A stretch of DNA of 64,000 bases, taken from positions 22,848 through 86,847 of the forward strand of contig JAFYAU010000030.1 in NCBI GenBank assembly GCA_017540565.1, in the 5' to 3' direction. The notes under the pieces were generated by a model. The model was not told where the DNA came from. It saw only the letters and a program-made list of their open reading frames with translations, and searched no databases. Numbering within the stretch: position 1 is the stretch's first letter; the number at the start of each line of letters is the position of its first letter. This document shows, piece after piece, positions 1-8,279 of the stretch. Origin of the DNA: Oscillospiraceae bacterium (GTDB lineage: Bacteria > Bacillota > Clostridia > Oscillospirales > Oscillospiraceae). The translations under genes were made by a program, and so were the position numbers.

Positions 1-540
1 CGGGGGAGCACGCCCCGCTACTGGGAGGACGTGGAGATCGGCGAGGAGACGCCGGAGCTGATCAAGGGACCGATCGGGACGACCGACATGGTCGCCGCCG
101 TCGTCGCGGGACTGGCGCCCGCCCGGCTGACCGCCCACGGGGAGACCGTGGAGCAGCACGAGAAGCAGCCGGCCTGGTTCTTCCGGGATCCGGGCACCAA
201 AGCCTGGGAGCCCATCTTCGCCGTCCATTACAACCTCGACGGCGCCAAAGCCATGGGCCTGCCGTACCCCTACGACATCGGCGTGCAGCGCCACTGCTGG
301 CTGGCGGAGGCGATGACCGACTGGATGGGGGACGACGGCTGGCTCAGGAGGTGCTACGCGGAATACCGGAACTTCGTGTTCCTTTCCGACGTGATCCGCA
401 TCAGGGGCACGGTCACGGACAAGTTCGTGGACGAAGACGGCAGCCACGTCGTCAGGCTCAAGACGTCGGCCATGAATCAGCGCGGGGCGGACGTCATGCC
501 CGGAGAATCGGAGATCGTCCTTCCGTCCCGGACAGAATAA
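1..540 (+). CDS. MaoC/FAS1-like hot-dog dehydratase (5' partial)
   Basis: The gene is cut by the left edge: its frame is already open at base 1, and the first visible residues read RGSTPRYWEDVEIGEETP, the usual lead-in of MaoC-type hot-dog hydratases. The first start-like codon in the window (GTG at 31) is therefore probably internal. About 179 codons remain. The block HYNLDGAKAMGLP near residue 75 resembles the hydratase active-site region, and the later part (NFVFLSDVIRIRGTV) fits the strands of the hot-dog fold. Family members add or remove water on CoA or ACP thioesters in the cytoplasm. The stop lies 38 bp before a co-directional DapA-type gene, so the two probably share an operon. The substrate is not evident. 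Confidence 0.75.
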   Translation, partial: RGSTPRYWEDVEIGEETPELIKGPIGTTDMVAAVVAGLAPARLTAHGETVEQHEKQPAWFFRDPGTKAWEPIFAVHYNLDGAKAMGLPYPYDIGVQRHCWLAEAMTDWMGDDGWLRRCYAEYRNFVFLSDVIRIRGTVTDKFVDEDGSHVVRLKTSAMNQRGADVMPGESEIVLPSRTE

Positions 541-578
541 TGTGAATGAAAAAACTATTATAATGGGAGGAACATACA

Positions 579-1634
579 ATGCCTGAATTCACTAGATCGG
601 AAGCAAAAGCCTGGACAAAAGCCAATCTGATCGGCCTGGAGGCTCCGGTATTTCCGTCCTTCACCCCGGACCTGCTGGAACTGGACGAGGACGGTATCCG
701 TTACGACGTCAACCACATCATCGCCAACGGCATGGTCTCCGTCCTCATCGCCCCCGAGGGGACCGGCATGACCCACGACGAGATCAAGCGCTTCATCGAG
801 ATCGTCAACGATGAGGCCAAGGGAAAGATCCACACTTCGTTCTCCGCCGTCCTGGATACGACGGAAGAGAACATCGAGATGATGAACTACCACTCCAAGT
901 GCGGCGGTTCCATGGCGATGCTCGGCCATCCCATCATGTACGATCCGCTCAGCGTGGAGGAGCTGTTCGCCCAGTACAAGTACATGTGCGACAACACGGA
1001 CCTGGCCCTGGTGTTCTATCCCGGACGTCTGAAGACCAAGAGATTCGACATCTCCGGCTTCCCCAGAGAGCTTCTGGACCGCATCGCCGACATCCCCAAC
1101 GTCACGGCCATGAAGATGCAGGGCGGCTGCAGCCTGACCCAGACCATCGAGTGCTTCCACATCATGGGCGACCGGATCTGCGTGGCCGACCCGATGTCCA
1201 GCGCCTGGTTCTGCACGATCCCGACCTACGGCCAGCAGTGGGCCGGCGCCGGTCCGTTCTACGGCACGCAGGTCCCCGAGAATCCGCGTCACGTCAAGCT
1301 GTTCAACGCGCTGCGCAACAACGACCTGGACGAGGCCTTCAAGATCCATTATGAACTGATGGCCGGCATGTCCGGCTCCGGCATGGCGTTCAACAACGTC
1401 AACTACCCCGAGACCGGCATCCTCGTCGCCTACGTCGACAAGTACTGCCACTGGTGCTGCGGCGGCAACGGCGGCATCCTCCGTCAGCCGACCGGCCGTC
1501 TGTACGACTATCAGAAGCAGGCCATCCGCGCCGGCATCCGCGCGCTCGGCATCGAGCCCAGAGAGAACGAGGAAGAGTTCTATATCGGCCGCATGAACTA
1601 CGCCAAGGGCTACCGCATGAAGAGGTACCTGTGA
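579..1634 (+). CDS. Dihydrodipicolinate synthase (DapA)-family aldolase/lyase
   Basis: This 351-residue protein has the class I aldolase pattern of the DapA/N-acetylneuraminate lyase superfamily. Lys179 in VTAMKMQGG sits where the Schiff-base lysine belongs, and Tyr147 in LVFYPGR lies 32 residues earlier, matching the catalytic tyrosine. It is longer than true DapA (about 290-300 residues) and has no lysine-biosynthesis neighbours, so a catabolic hydratase-aldolase or lyase role is more likely. A GGGAGG ribosome binding site precedes the ATG by a normal distance. It lies between a MaoC-type hydratase and a DUF6282 hydrolase, with an acylating-type aldehyde dehydrogenase downstream, which suggests that it cleaves a keto acid to pyruvate plus an aldehyde. 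That pathway is inference. Confidence 0.8.
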   Translation: MPEFTRSEAKAWTKANLIGLEAPVFPSFTPDLLELDEDGIRYDVNHIIANGMVSVLIAPEGTGMTHDEIKRFIEIVNDEAKGKIHTSFSAVLDTTEENIEMMNYHSKCGGSMAMLGHPIMYDPLSVEELFAQYKYMCDNTDLALVFYPGRLKTKRFDISGFPRELLDRIADIPNVTAMKMQGGCSLTQTIECFHIMGDRICVADPMSSAWFCTIPTYGQQWAGAGPFYGTQVPENPRHVKLFNALRNNDLDEAFKIHYELMAGMSGSGMAFNNVNYPETGILVAYVDKYCHWCCGGNGGILRQPTGRLYDYQKQAIRAGIRALGIEPRENEEEFYIGRMNYAKGYRMKRYL

Positions 1635-1727
1635 CCGTCCGGCCCCGTAAGGACGGTCAAGGCTGCGAAAAGGTCCGGTCCCGCGCAGCCGGGACCGGAC
1701 CGGAAGAAAGGTTTCTGGTGAAATGAT

Positions 1728-2600
1728 ATGAATCGATGCGAAGTCGACAGCATCCTTGCCGGTGCCATCGACATGCACGTGCATGCCGGCCCGGTCCCGG
1801 GACCGTACCGCCAGGATGCCGTGGAGATCGCCCAGCAGCAGAAGGAATACGGCATGGGCGGCGTTGTCTTCAAGGATACCGGTTATCTGACCGCCCCCAT
1901 TGCGGACATGATCAACAGCCGTCTGCCGGATTTCACCGTGTACGGCAGCATCACGCTCAACAACGTCCACGGCGGGCTGAATCCCGAGGCGGTGGAGACG
2001 GCCGCGCGCTTCGGGTCCAAAGTCGTGTGGATGCCGACGCAGTCCTCGGAGAACTCCATGTCCAAGTACCGGGAACTGGGATATCCGATGCCCGGCACGG
2101 GGATCACCCTCGTGGATGAGCGCGGGGATCTGCGGCCGGAGATGGAGCCGATCCTGCGGACCATCAGGGAGCACGGCATGATCCTTGCCACCGGGCACAT
2201 CTCGCCCGAGGAGACGATCGCCGTCGTGACCCGTGCCCGCGAGATGGGGATCGAGAAGATCATCCTGACCCATCCGTTCCAGGCGGACGTGGTGGAGAGC
2301 AGGACGATGACGCTGGAGCAGGTGAAGGATATGGTCCGTCTCGGAGCGTATGTGGAGCACACGTTCGTGTTCCATCTCCCGACGGAATTCAGCGTGAATC
2401 CCGCCGTGACGGCGGACCTGATACGCGAGATCGGCCCGGAGCACACCATCATCAGCACGGATCTCGGACTGTTCACGCACAATCCGACGCCGGCGGAGGG
2501 AATGTGGCTCTGCGTCTCGTCCCTTCTGCAGCAGAAGATCCCGGCCGAGGATATCCGCAGGATGTGCCGCGACAACCCGGTCAGACTGCTGGAGGCGTAA
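1728..2600 (+). CDS. DUF6282 family metal-dependent hydrolase
   Basis: This 290-residue protein opens with IDMHVHAGP, a metal-binding HxH motif like that at the N-terminus of amidohydrolase-superfamily barrels. Further candidate ligands are His195 or His199 near ATGHISPEE, the histidine in ILTHPFQ, and the acidic end STDLG. This arrangement is characteristic of the uncharacterised DUF6282 family, which is expected to hydrolyse a small ring or amide. It starts 93 bp after the DapA-type gene, a looser spacing than in a typical operon, but the orientation is the same and no terminator intervenes. Reaction and substrate are unknown. A lactonase or cyclic amidase acting in the same catabolic route is a reasonable guess. 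Confidence 0.75.
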   Translation: MNRCEVDSILAGAIDMHVHAGPVPGPYRQDAVEIAQQQKEYGMGGVVFKDTGYLTAPIADMINSRLPDFTVYGSITLNNVHGGLNPEAVETAARFGSKVVWMPTQSSENSMSKYRELGYPMPGTGITLVDERGDLRPEMEPILRTIREHGMILATGHISPEETIAVVTRAREMGIEKIILTHPFQADVVESRTMTLEQVKDMVRLGAYVEHTFVFHLPTEFSVNPAVTADLIREIGPEHTIISTDLGLFTHNPTPAEGMWLCVSSLLQQKIPAEDIRRMCRDNPVRLLEA

Positions 2601-2643
2601 CGGACGGCGGACGTGCCGTCCTCCGACATGATTTCAGCCTACA

Positions 2644-3261
2644 ATGGCCCGGTATCGTACGGAAGGAGTGATTCCCACGGCAGAGAACGAAAAAACGGTC
2701 GACAAGCGGGAACGAATCCTTGATGAAGCGGTCAGCCTGTTTTACGAGAAGGGGTATGACAACACCTCAATCCGGACGCTGGCCGAAGCGACAGGACTGA
2801 GTGTTGCGGGCATCTACTATTTTTTCCAGGACAAGGAGGAGATCCTGTTTGAGCTCCTCAAGCAGGCGGGGGAGGACCTGATCGAATCGGTCAGCAGTTC
2901 ATTCGATCAGAGCGCCGATCCGGAGATCTTCCTGCGCCGGACGGTCAGGAACATGCTGGAACACAGCGTCAGTCACAACAAGGATCTGGTGATCCTGAGC
3001 CGGGAGATCAACAGGCTCAGCGAGGAACGGCAGATGGTGATCCAGGAGGCCAAGAGAAAAGCCTACGATCTCGTGAAGCGCGGCTTCATGAGATTCTGCG
3101 AGCAGGGCCGCATGAGGGAGGAAGACACGACGCTGGCTTCCTTCACGCTGCTGTCGGAGGCCACCTGGTTTCCCAGATGGTACAAGCCGGGCGGCAGGCT
3201 CGATCTGGATCACTTCAGCGAGAGGATCACGGACATGCTGCTGAGCGGCCTGATCTCATGA
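2644..3261 (+). CDS. TetR/AcrR family transcriptional regulator
   Basis: This 205-residue protein has a clear TetR helix-turn-helix at about residues 21-67, with the recognition region TGLSVAGIYYFFQDKEEIL, followed by an all-helical ligand-binding and dimerisation domain. It probably represses or activates the surrounding catabolic genes in response to a pathway intermediate or acyl-CoA. The start is uncertain. The ATG used here has no good ribosome binding site, while AAGGAG at about 2662-2667 sits inside the proposed coding sequence next to an in-frame GTG (2668) that would remove eight residues. It lies between the hydrolase and the aldehyde dehydrogenase on the same strand, so it may be co-transcribed and autoregulated. 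Confidence 0.85.
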   Translation: MARYRTEGVIPTAENEKTVDKRERILDEAVSLFYEKGYDNTSIRTLAEATGLSVAGIYYFFQDKEEILFELLKQAGEDLIESVSSSFDQSADPEIFLRRTVRNMLEHSVSHNKDLVILSREINRLSEERQMVIQEAKRKAYDLVKRGFMRFCEQGRMREEDTTLASFTLLSEATWFPRWYKPGGRLDLDHFSERITDMLLSGLIS

Positions 3262-3307
3262 TCCCCGGCAGGGGACCGGCTCATGCAATCGAAAAGGAGT
3301 GGTTATT

Positions 3308-4678
3308 ATGGAAAACAAGAAAGTGGACGAGCTGCTGGCCAGAGCCAGAGCGGCGCAGGCGATCGCGGCTGATTATACCCAGGAGCAGGTCGACCGCATG
3401 GTCGACGTGGTGGCGAAAAAGTGCTGGGACGACAAGGAACGCATCGCACAGCTGTGCGTGGACGATACCGGAAAGGCGACCTACGAGTCCAAGCTCGGTA
3501 AGATGCGCAACACCATCGCCTCCGTGTATATGTATCTGCACGGACGGAAATCCGTGGGCCTGATCAGCGAGGATCCGGTCAAGAAACTGAGGACCTATGC
3601 GAAGCCCGTCGGCGTCATGGCCTGCATCAGCCCGGTGACCAACCCCGCGGCGACCCCCATCGGCAACGGCCTGAACATCCTGAAGAGCCGCAACGCCATG
3701 ATCGTATGCCCCCACCCAGGCGCCAGGAGAGCGTCCGGGGAGACGGTGGAACTCATGCGCGCCGCTCTGCGCGAGAACGGGTTCCCCGAGGACCTGGTGC
3801 AGTGCGTGCCCGACAACACCATCGAGGACTCCGCCTACCTGATGAGCCACGTGGATCTGACGATCGCCACCGGAGGCCCGGGCATGGTCAAAGCGGCCTA
3901 CTCCAGCGGCAAGCCCGCCCTCGGCGTCGGTCCCGGCAACATCCAGTGCATTCTGGACACCGGCTGGGAGGACATTGACACGCTGGTGAACGAAGCGTTC
4001 AACAGCCGCATGGTGGACTTCGGAATGACCTGCACCGGAGAGCAGACGATCCACTGCCCGCGGGACAAGGTCGACGCCGTCCTGGATTGCTACAGGGCCA
4101 GGAAAGCGTTCATCTTCACGGACCCGGAGGATATCCAGAAACTGCGTGACGGCATATTCGAAAACGGGGTCATCAGCCGCCTGGTCGTGGGTCAGCCGGC
4201 CCACAAGGTAGCGGCGATGTGCGGCCTCGAGGTCCCGGAAGATACGACCCTGCTGATCGCCGTCCTCAATGAGGTGCAGGAGAACGATGTGCTCTCCAAG
4301 GAGATCCTGTGCCCGATCACCCGCATCCGCCCGTACGATTCGTTCGAGGTGGCCGTGGAAAGGGCCCGGGCCAATCTGCTGCGCGAAGGCGCCGGACATT
4401 CCTCCTGCATCTGGACGAACAACGACGAGCATGCGATGTATGCGGCCGAACGCATCCCGTCCGGAAGACTCATGGTCAATCAGGCGGCGACCTGCGGCAG
4501 CGGCCGCCAGAACAACGGGCTTCCGCAGACGGTGTCTCTCGGCTGCGGCTACTGGGGCGGCAACTGCGTCGGCCACAACGTGAACTACAAGGACATGCTG
4601 AACTACACGATCCTGTCCGAAAAGCTCGACAGGGAAGTGCTGACTCCGGAGCAGATCATGGAGAAATACTTCGGCTGA
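3308..4678 (+). CDS. Aldehyde dehydrogenase family protein, probably CoA-acylating
   Basis: This 456-residue protein is an aldehyde dehydrogenase of the short CoA-acylating type. The nucleophile is Cys242 in MTCTGEQT, and GVGPGN and the N-terminal PVTNPAATP stretch are typical of acylating enzymes. Such enzymes oxidise an aldehyde to its acyl-CoA with NAD(P)+. The ATG at 3308 is preferred over the in-frame GTG at 3299 because GGAG at 3296-3299 lies eight bases before it. It is the last gene of the left-hand cluster and is followed by a strong hairpin. Together with the DapA-type lyase it suggests cleavage of a substrate to an aldehyde that is captured as a thioester. The exact aldehyde is unknown. 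Confidence 0.85.
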   Translation: MENKKVDELLARARAAQAIAADYTQEQVDRMVDVVAKKCWDDKERIAQLCVDDTGKATYESKLGKMRNTIASVYMYLHGRKSVGLISEDPVKKLRTYAKPVGVMACISPVTNPAATPIGNGLNILKSRNAMIVCPHPGARRASGETVELMRAALRENGFPEDLVQCVPDNTIEDSAYLMSHVDLTIATGGPGMVKAAYSSGKPALGVGPGNIQCILDTGWEDIDTLVNEAFNSRMVDFGMTCTGEQTIHCPRDKVDAVLDCYRARKAFIFTDPEDIQKLRDGIFENGVISRLVVGQPAHKVAAMCGLEVPEDTTLLIAVLNEVQENDVLSKEILCPITRIRPYDSFEVAVERARANLLREGAGHSSCIWTNNDEHAMYAAERIPSGRLMVNQAATCGSGRQNNGLPQTVSLGCGYWGGNCVGHNVNYKDMLNYTILSEKLDREVLTPEQIMEKYFG

Positions 4679-4725
4679 TCCCGGCGGCACAGAAAACAGA
4701 GAGGAAAATGCCTGAGAACGGAAAA

Positions 4726-4752
4726 CGGCTTCCCGACCGCGTCGGGAAGCCG
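4726..4752. terminator. Hairpin terminator between convergent operons
   Basis: A perfect 12-bp inverted repeat (CGGCTTCCCGAC / GTCGGGAAGCCG) with a three-base loop lies between the end of the aldehyde dehydrogenase gene and the end of the convergent membrane-protein gene. It is flanked by T-rich sequence on the right and A-rich sequence on the left, so it can serve both strands. Confidence 0.8.
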
Positions 4753-4780
4753 TATTTCTGTCTATGTGTTGTTTTCCGGA

Positions 4781-5368
4781 TCATTCTTCCTCCGGTTCCG
4801 TCTCCTCCGCCGTCTCCGGCTCGATCACGTGGTACAGGAGCCCCTGGGCGGACAGGAAGATGACCGCGCCCATGACGGCCACGGCGGCCTGGCCCGCCAG
4901 GAACACGCCGTCGGGAAGGCGGAAGGGGATATCGCGGCGGGTGAAGACGAACACCAGCGCCGCAATGATGGCGGCCGCGGCGAGCACGGCAGAGATGCCA
5001 GGGAGCCAGCGCAGCCGGGCGAAGGACGTGTCGAAGGCCCTGCGCTCCATCGGCTGTTTCGAACGGAACAGGCGCAGGCAGGACACGAGCAGCGCGAAGC
5101 ACGCGAGCAGGCCGAAGCCGTAGGCCAGGGTGACCACCGACGACCGGCTCATGGCGGCCACCCGCAGGAAGCCGCACACCAGCATCAGCACCACCATGGC
5201 GCCGGAGAGGACGGCGAAGCGCCGGAACAGCGCCCGGTGCTCCTCCGGATCCCCGTTGAACGCGTACAGCGGCCCGGTGTAGATGGTCTCGCCGCTCACG
5301 GAGACCGTGTAGTCCTTCATGTATTCCAGGTCCCTTCTCAGGAACGAACGTCTCTTTCTATCAGCCAT
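4781..5368 (-). CDS. Hypothetical four-helix membrane protein
   Basis: I do not recognise this 195-residue protein. A basic N-terminus (MADRKRRSFLRRD) is followed by four hydrophobic stretches at roughly residues 50-70, 80-100, 125-145 and 160-180, with charged loops between the second and third and a very acidic C-terminal tail (EPETAEETEPEEE). It has no signal peptide and no catalytic motif. An AGGAGG ribosome binding site lies a normal distance before the ATG. It is the last gene of the minus-strand surface operon, 63 bp after the AlgJ/AlgX-like gene, so it may be an accessory to polysaccharide O-acetylation. Nothing in the sequence itself proves that role. Confidence 0.65.
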   Translation of the reverse strand: MADRKRRSFLRRDLEYMKDYTVSVSGETIYTGPLYAFNGDPEEHRALFRRFAVLSGAMVVLMLVCGFLRVAAMSRSSVVTLAYGFGLLACFALLVSCLRLFRSKQPMERRAFDTSFARLRWLPGISAVLAAAAIIAALVFVFTRRDIPFRLPDGVFLAGQAAVAVMGAVIFLSAQGLLYHVIEPETAEETEPEEE

Positions 5369-5431
5369 GGGGGAATCCTCCTGTTGCGGAAGCGGGGTCT
5401 GTGACGATGATGACAGAATCCGCGCCGGATG

Positions 5432-6835
5432 TCAAGGGGCGCCGGCCCCTCCGGGCAGCGTCAGTTCCCCGTACAGCGCCAGCAAGGCGCCGCCGTCGGA
5501 TACCGCGTACACGCGGACGGCGGCGGAAGGCCCGTTCACATCGGCGGCCTTCAGATAGAGCAGGAAGCCGTTTCCTCCGGTCATGTACGCCGGATACGTC
5601 CGGTCTCCGACGGATACGAGGATCCTCGTGTCCTCCGTCACGCGGGCGGAATCCACCGTCCCTGTGAACGCCAGATAGTTCACGTCGTTTTCGGATACGG
5701 AGACCTCGATCCGGGTGTCCGTATCCGCGATCGTGATGTCCCGCGGCGCGTCGGTCTCCGCCGGCGTCAGGACGGGGGGCCCGCTCAGGTATTCGGAGAT
5801 GTTCCGCTCCACCTTCTCGATCACGACGCAGTCCGGATCCCACGCGTCGGCATACCGCTCCAGGGCGTTGGGCATGCCCTTGGAGTAGCAGGCGGTCCCA
5901 AACTCCTCCGAGAGGAAGGGGATGAGCGTGTTGGCGAAGGAGTCACGGAACATCAGGAGCGTGCCCTCAGCGCCGGGGGCCTCCGTGACGATCCAGCCGT
6001 CCTCCACGTCCGCGCCCTCCCGGTCATACGTCCAGGCGCCCGGCAGGGGATAGACGGCGTTCTCCTCATACGGCCCGTAGAAGCCGTACAGCATCCGGTT
6101 CAGATCGCCGTCCCGGGTGCGCTCATACGACACGTCCGCGCCGTCATACGCCGCGTGCGGGCGTTCCAGAGCGTCCATGACGGCATCGTAGGCCAGGCAG
6201 GCGCCGTCGCTGTTCCAGTGGGAGTCGCGCCTGAGGTACAGCGTCCTCCCGTCGGAGGAGAGGAGGTCGAACAGATTGACATAATTTATCCCGCGTTCCG
6301 CCAGCAGGGGGCCGAGGAGCACGGCGGAGTGATCGTCCGAGACGGTGACGGAGTCGTAGTACGGCATGTGTTCCCCGTACAGGGTGTTCTTGTTGGGCGG
6401 GACCGTGAGGACGAAGGAGATGTCCCTGGCCTCCAGCCAGTCCCGGACGACGGAGAAGTTCTCCGCCAGGCAGAACAGGTCGCGGCCGGACAGGACGGAC
6501 GTTCCCCGGAAATCGTCCAGCGTGGAGGAGTAGTACAGCCAGCCGCCGGTGCCCCGCACCACGCCGCCGACGCTGGACTCGGCGAAGACGGCGGACTGGA
6601 TCTTCGCGTCGGCGGACACGAGTTCGTTGCGCAGGCCCATCCGCTCGTTGAACCAGTTCTCGAAATCCCGGAAGAAGGAGGCGTTGGGCGATCCGTCCTC
6701 CTGCGTCAGCCGCGGCGCGGCGGACATGGCCCGGTTCTCCGTCGTCTCCGTGGTGGGGAACAGCAGGAAGCCGAGGGAGGGGATCACGCAGACGGCCAGA
6801 AAGACCGCGATGAACGCGATATACAGTTTTTTCAC
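5432..6835 (-). CDS. AlgJ/AlgX-like SGNH acetyltransferase partner
   Basis: This 467-residue protein has one N-terminal membrane anchor (residues 3-25) and an extracytoplasmic SGNH-hydrolase-like domain of the AlgJ/AlgX/DltD type. The catalytic set is visible: Asp204 and His206 in RRDSHWNSDG, and Ser299 in MFRDSFANTL. The ENRAMS stretch after the anchor is also typical. A separate beta-rich C-terminal part (about residues 370-467) looks like a carbohydrate-binding extension. It lies 16 bp downstream of an MBOAT gene, the classic partner: the MBOAT protein passes acyl groups across the membrane and this protein transfers them to a surface polymer. The polymer is not identified. The family call is firm and the donor and acceptor are inference. 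Confidence 0.85.
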   Translation of the reverse strand: MKKLYIAFIAVFLAVCVIPSLGFLLFPTTETTENRAMSAAPRLTQEDGSPNASFFRDFENWFNERMGLRNELVSADAKIQSAVFAESSVGGVVRGTGGWLYYSSTLDDFRGTSVLSGRDLFCLAENFSVVRDWLEARDISFVLTVPPNKNTLYGEHMPYYDSVTVSDDHSAVLLGPLLAERGINYVNLFDLLSSDGRTLYLRRDSHWNSDGACLAYDAVMDALERPHAAYDGADVSYERTRDGDLNRMLYGFYGPYEENAVYPLPGAWTYDREGADVEDGWIVTEAPGAEGTLLMFRDSFANTLIPFLSEEFGTACYSKGMPNALERYADAWDPDCVVIEKVERNISEYLSGPPVLTPAETDAPRDITIADTDTRIEVSVSENDVNYLAFTGTVDSARVTEDTRILVSVGDRTYPAYMTGGNGFLLYLKAADVNGPSAAVRVYAVSDGGALLALYGELTLPGGAGAP

Positions 6836-6851
6836 GGAGCTTTCCCTCCCT

Positions 6852-8261
6852 TCAGAAGCGGAAGTAGATGAACGGGTTGTAACTGCCGCCCGCCAGGCGG
6901 ATCACGCACCAGACCAGGAGCAGAAGCACCAGCGCATACGATATGGCCTGCCGCGTCTCCGGCCTGACGTTCAGGACCGTTTCCCCGCCGGTCAGGCGGG
7001 AGGTGAAGCGGCGCAGCACGCCGCTGCAGAGCACGGCGGCGGCCAGCATGACGAGGAAGAAGGGCGTGAGCAGGCGCACGGGCAGCACCATGGCGGACGC
7101 GGAAAAGTCGAAGCCGGCAAACATGCGGCCCAGGAAGGCCGCCGCTCCGGACAGCGTGTCCGCGCGGAAGACGACGAAGCCCAGCGTGACCGCCAGCAGC
7201 GTGAGGAAGTGCCCGAGGGCTTTCGGGATCCGGCGCAGGAAGGGGACGGCCTCCTCCAGCAGGAGCAGGGCCCCGTGGAACAGGCCCCATACGACGAAGG
7301 TCCAGCTGGCGCCGTGCCACAGGCCGGTGAGGAAGAAGACGGCGATGCGATTGACGATCGTCCGGACCCTGCCCTTCCGGTTGCCCCCGAGGGGGATGTA
7401 GACGTAGTCGCGGAACCAGGAGGACAGGGAGATGTGCCACCGCCGCCAGAAATCCCGGACCGAGCAGGCGAGGTAGGGATGGTCGAAGTTCTCGCGGAAA
7501 TGGAAGCCGAACATCCGCCCGAGGCCGATGGCCATGTCGCTGTAGCCGCTGAAGTCGTAGTAGATCTGCATCAGGTAGGCGACGGCGCCGATCCAGGCGG
7601 ACAGGACGTTCAGCCCGGACGCGCCGGCGGCGAACACGGCGTCGGCGGCGGCCCCCATGGTGTTGGCGATCAGGACCTTCTTGCCCAGACCCACGACGAA
7701 GCGCCGCAGGCCCGAAGCGGTCTGCTCCGGACTCACGGCGCGCGTGTCGATCTCATGGGCGATGTCCCGGTATCTGACGATGGGGCCCGCGATCAGCTGC
7801 GGGAAGAAGGAGATGTACAGAAGGACCTTCGCGTAGTTCCTCTGCGCCGCCACCTCGCCGCGGTACACGTCGATCACGTAGGACAGGGCCTGGAACGTGA
7901 AGAACGAGATGCCGATCGGCAGGGCGATGGCGGGGACGGGCACGGAGAGCCCGGTCAGGGCGTTCAGGTTCGAAACGAGGAAACCCGCGTACTTGAACAC
8001 CGCCAGGACGCCCACGTCGGCGGCGACCGCGAGGACGAGCCAGAGCTTTCCGCCGCGCCTTTCGATCATCAGGGCGAAGAGCCAGTTGAAAAGGGCGCTG
8101 GCCAGCATCAGGAACACGTAGACAGGCTCCCCGTAGGCGTAGAAAAGCAGGCTTGCCGCGAGCAGCAGGCCGTTCTGCGCTTTTCTGTTTCTTATGACGG
8201 AGTGCAGGATGAGCACTGCCGGCAGGAAGATGCACAGGAAGACAAGTGAACTGAATACCAT
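6852..8261 (-). CDS. MBOAT family O-acyltransferase (AlgI/DltB-like)
   Basis: This 469-residue polytopic membrane protein has the hallmarks of the AlgI branch of MBOAT acyltransferases: FWRRWHISLSSWFRDYVYIPLGG at about residues 271-293, and the catalytic histidine His316 in LTGLWHGASW with a second conserved His329 in GLFHG. About ten hydrophobic segments are visible. It moves acyl (usually acetyl) groups from cytoplasmic acyl-CoA to an extracellular acceptor, working with the SGNH protein encoded immediately downstream. The upstream transglutaminase-like gene ends only 18 bp away, so the surface-protein and acylation genes form one transcription unit. DltB is less likely because no dltA, dltC or dltD gene is near. 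Confidence 0.93.
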   Translation of the reverse strand: MVFSSLVFLCIFLPAVLILHSVIRNRKAQNGLLLAASLLFYAYGEPVYVFLMLASALFNWLFALMIERRGGKLWLVLAVAADVGVLAVFKYAGFLVSNLNALTGLSVPVPAIALPIGISFFTFQALSYVIDVYRGEVAAQRNYAKVLLYISFFPQLIAGPIVRYRDIAHEIDTRAVSPEQTASGLRRFVVGLGKKVLIANTMGAAADAVFAAGASGLNVLSAWIGAVAYLMQIYYDFSGYSDMAIGLGRMFGFHFRENFDHPYLACSVRDFWRRWHISLSSWFRDYVYIPLGGNRKGRVRTIVNRIAVFFLTGLWHGASWTFVVWGLFHGALLLLEEAVPFLRRIPKALGHFLTLLAVTLGFVVFRADTLSGAAAFLGRMFAGFDFSASAMVLPVRLLTPFFLVMLAAAVLCSGVLRRFTSRLTGGETVLNVRPETRQAISYALVLLLLVWCVIRLAGGSYNPFIYFRF

Positions 8262-8279
8262 GGATGCTGTACCGTCCGA

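Noticed and set aside
558..2480. A 640-codon minus-strand frame opposite the DapA-type and DUF6282 genes.
   Set aside because: It is low in hydrophobic patterning, rich in H, R, G and D, has no recognisable domain and lies opposite two well-supported genes. Long antisense frames are common in GC-rich DNA.
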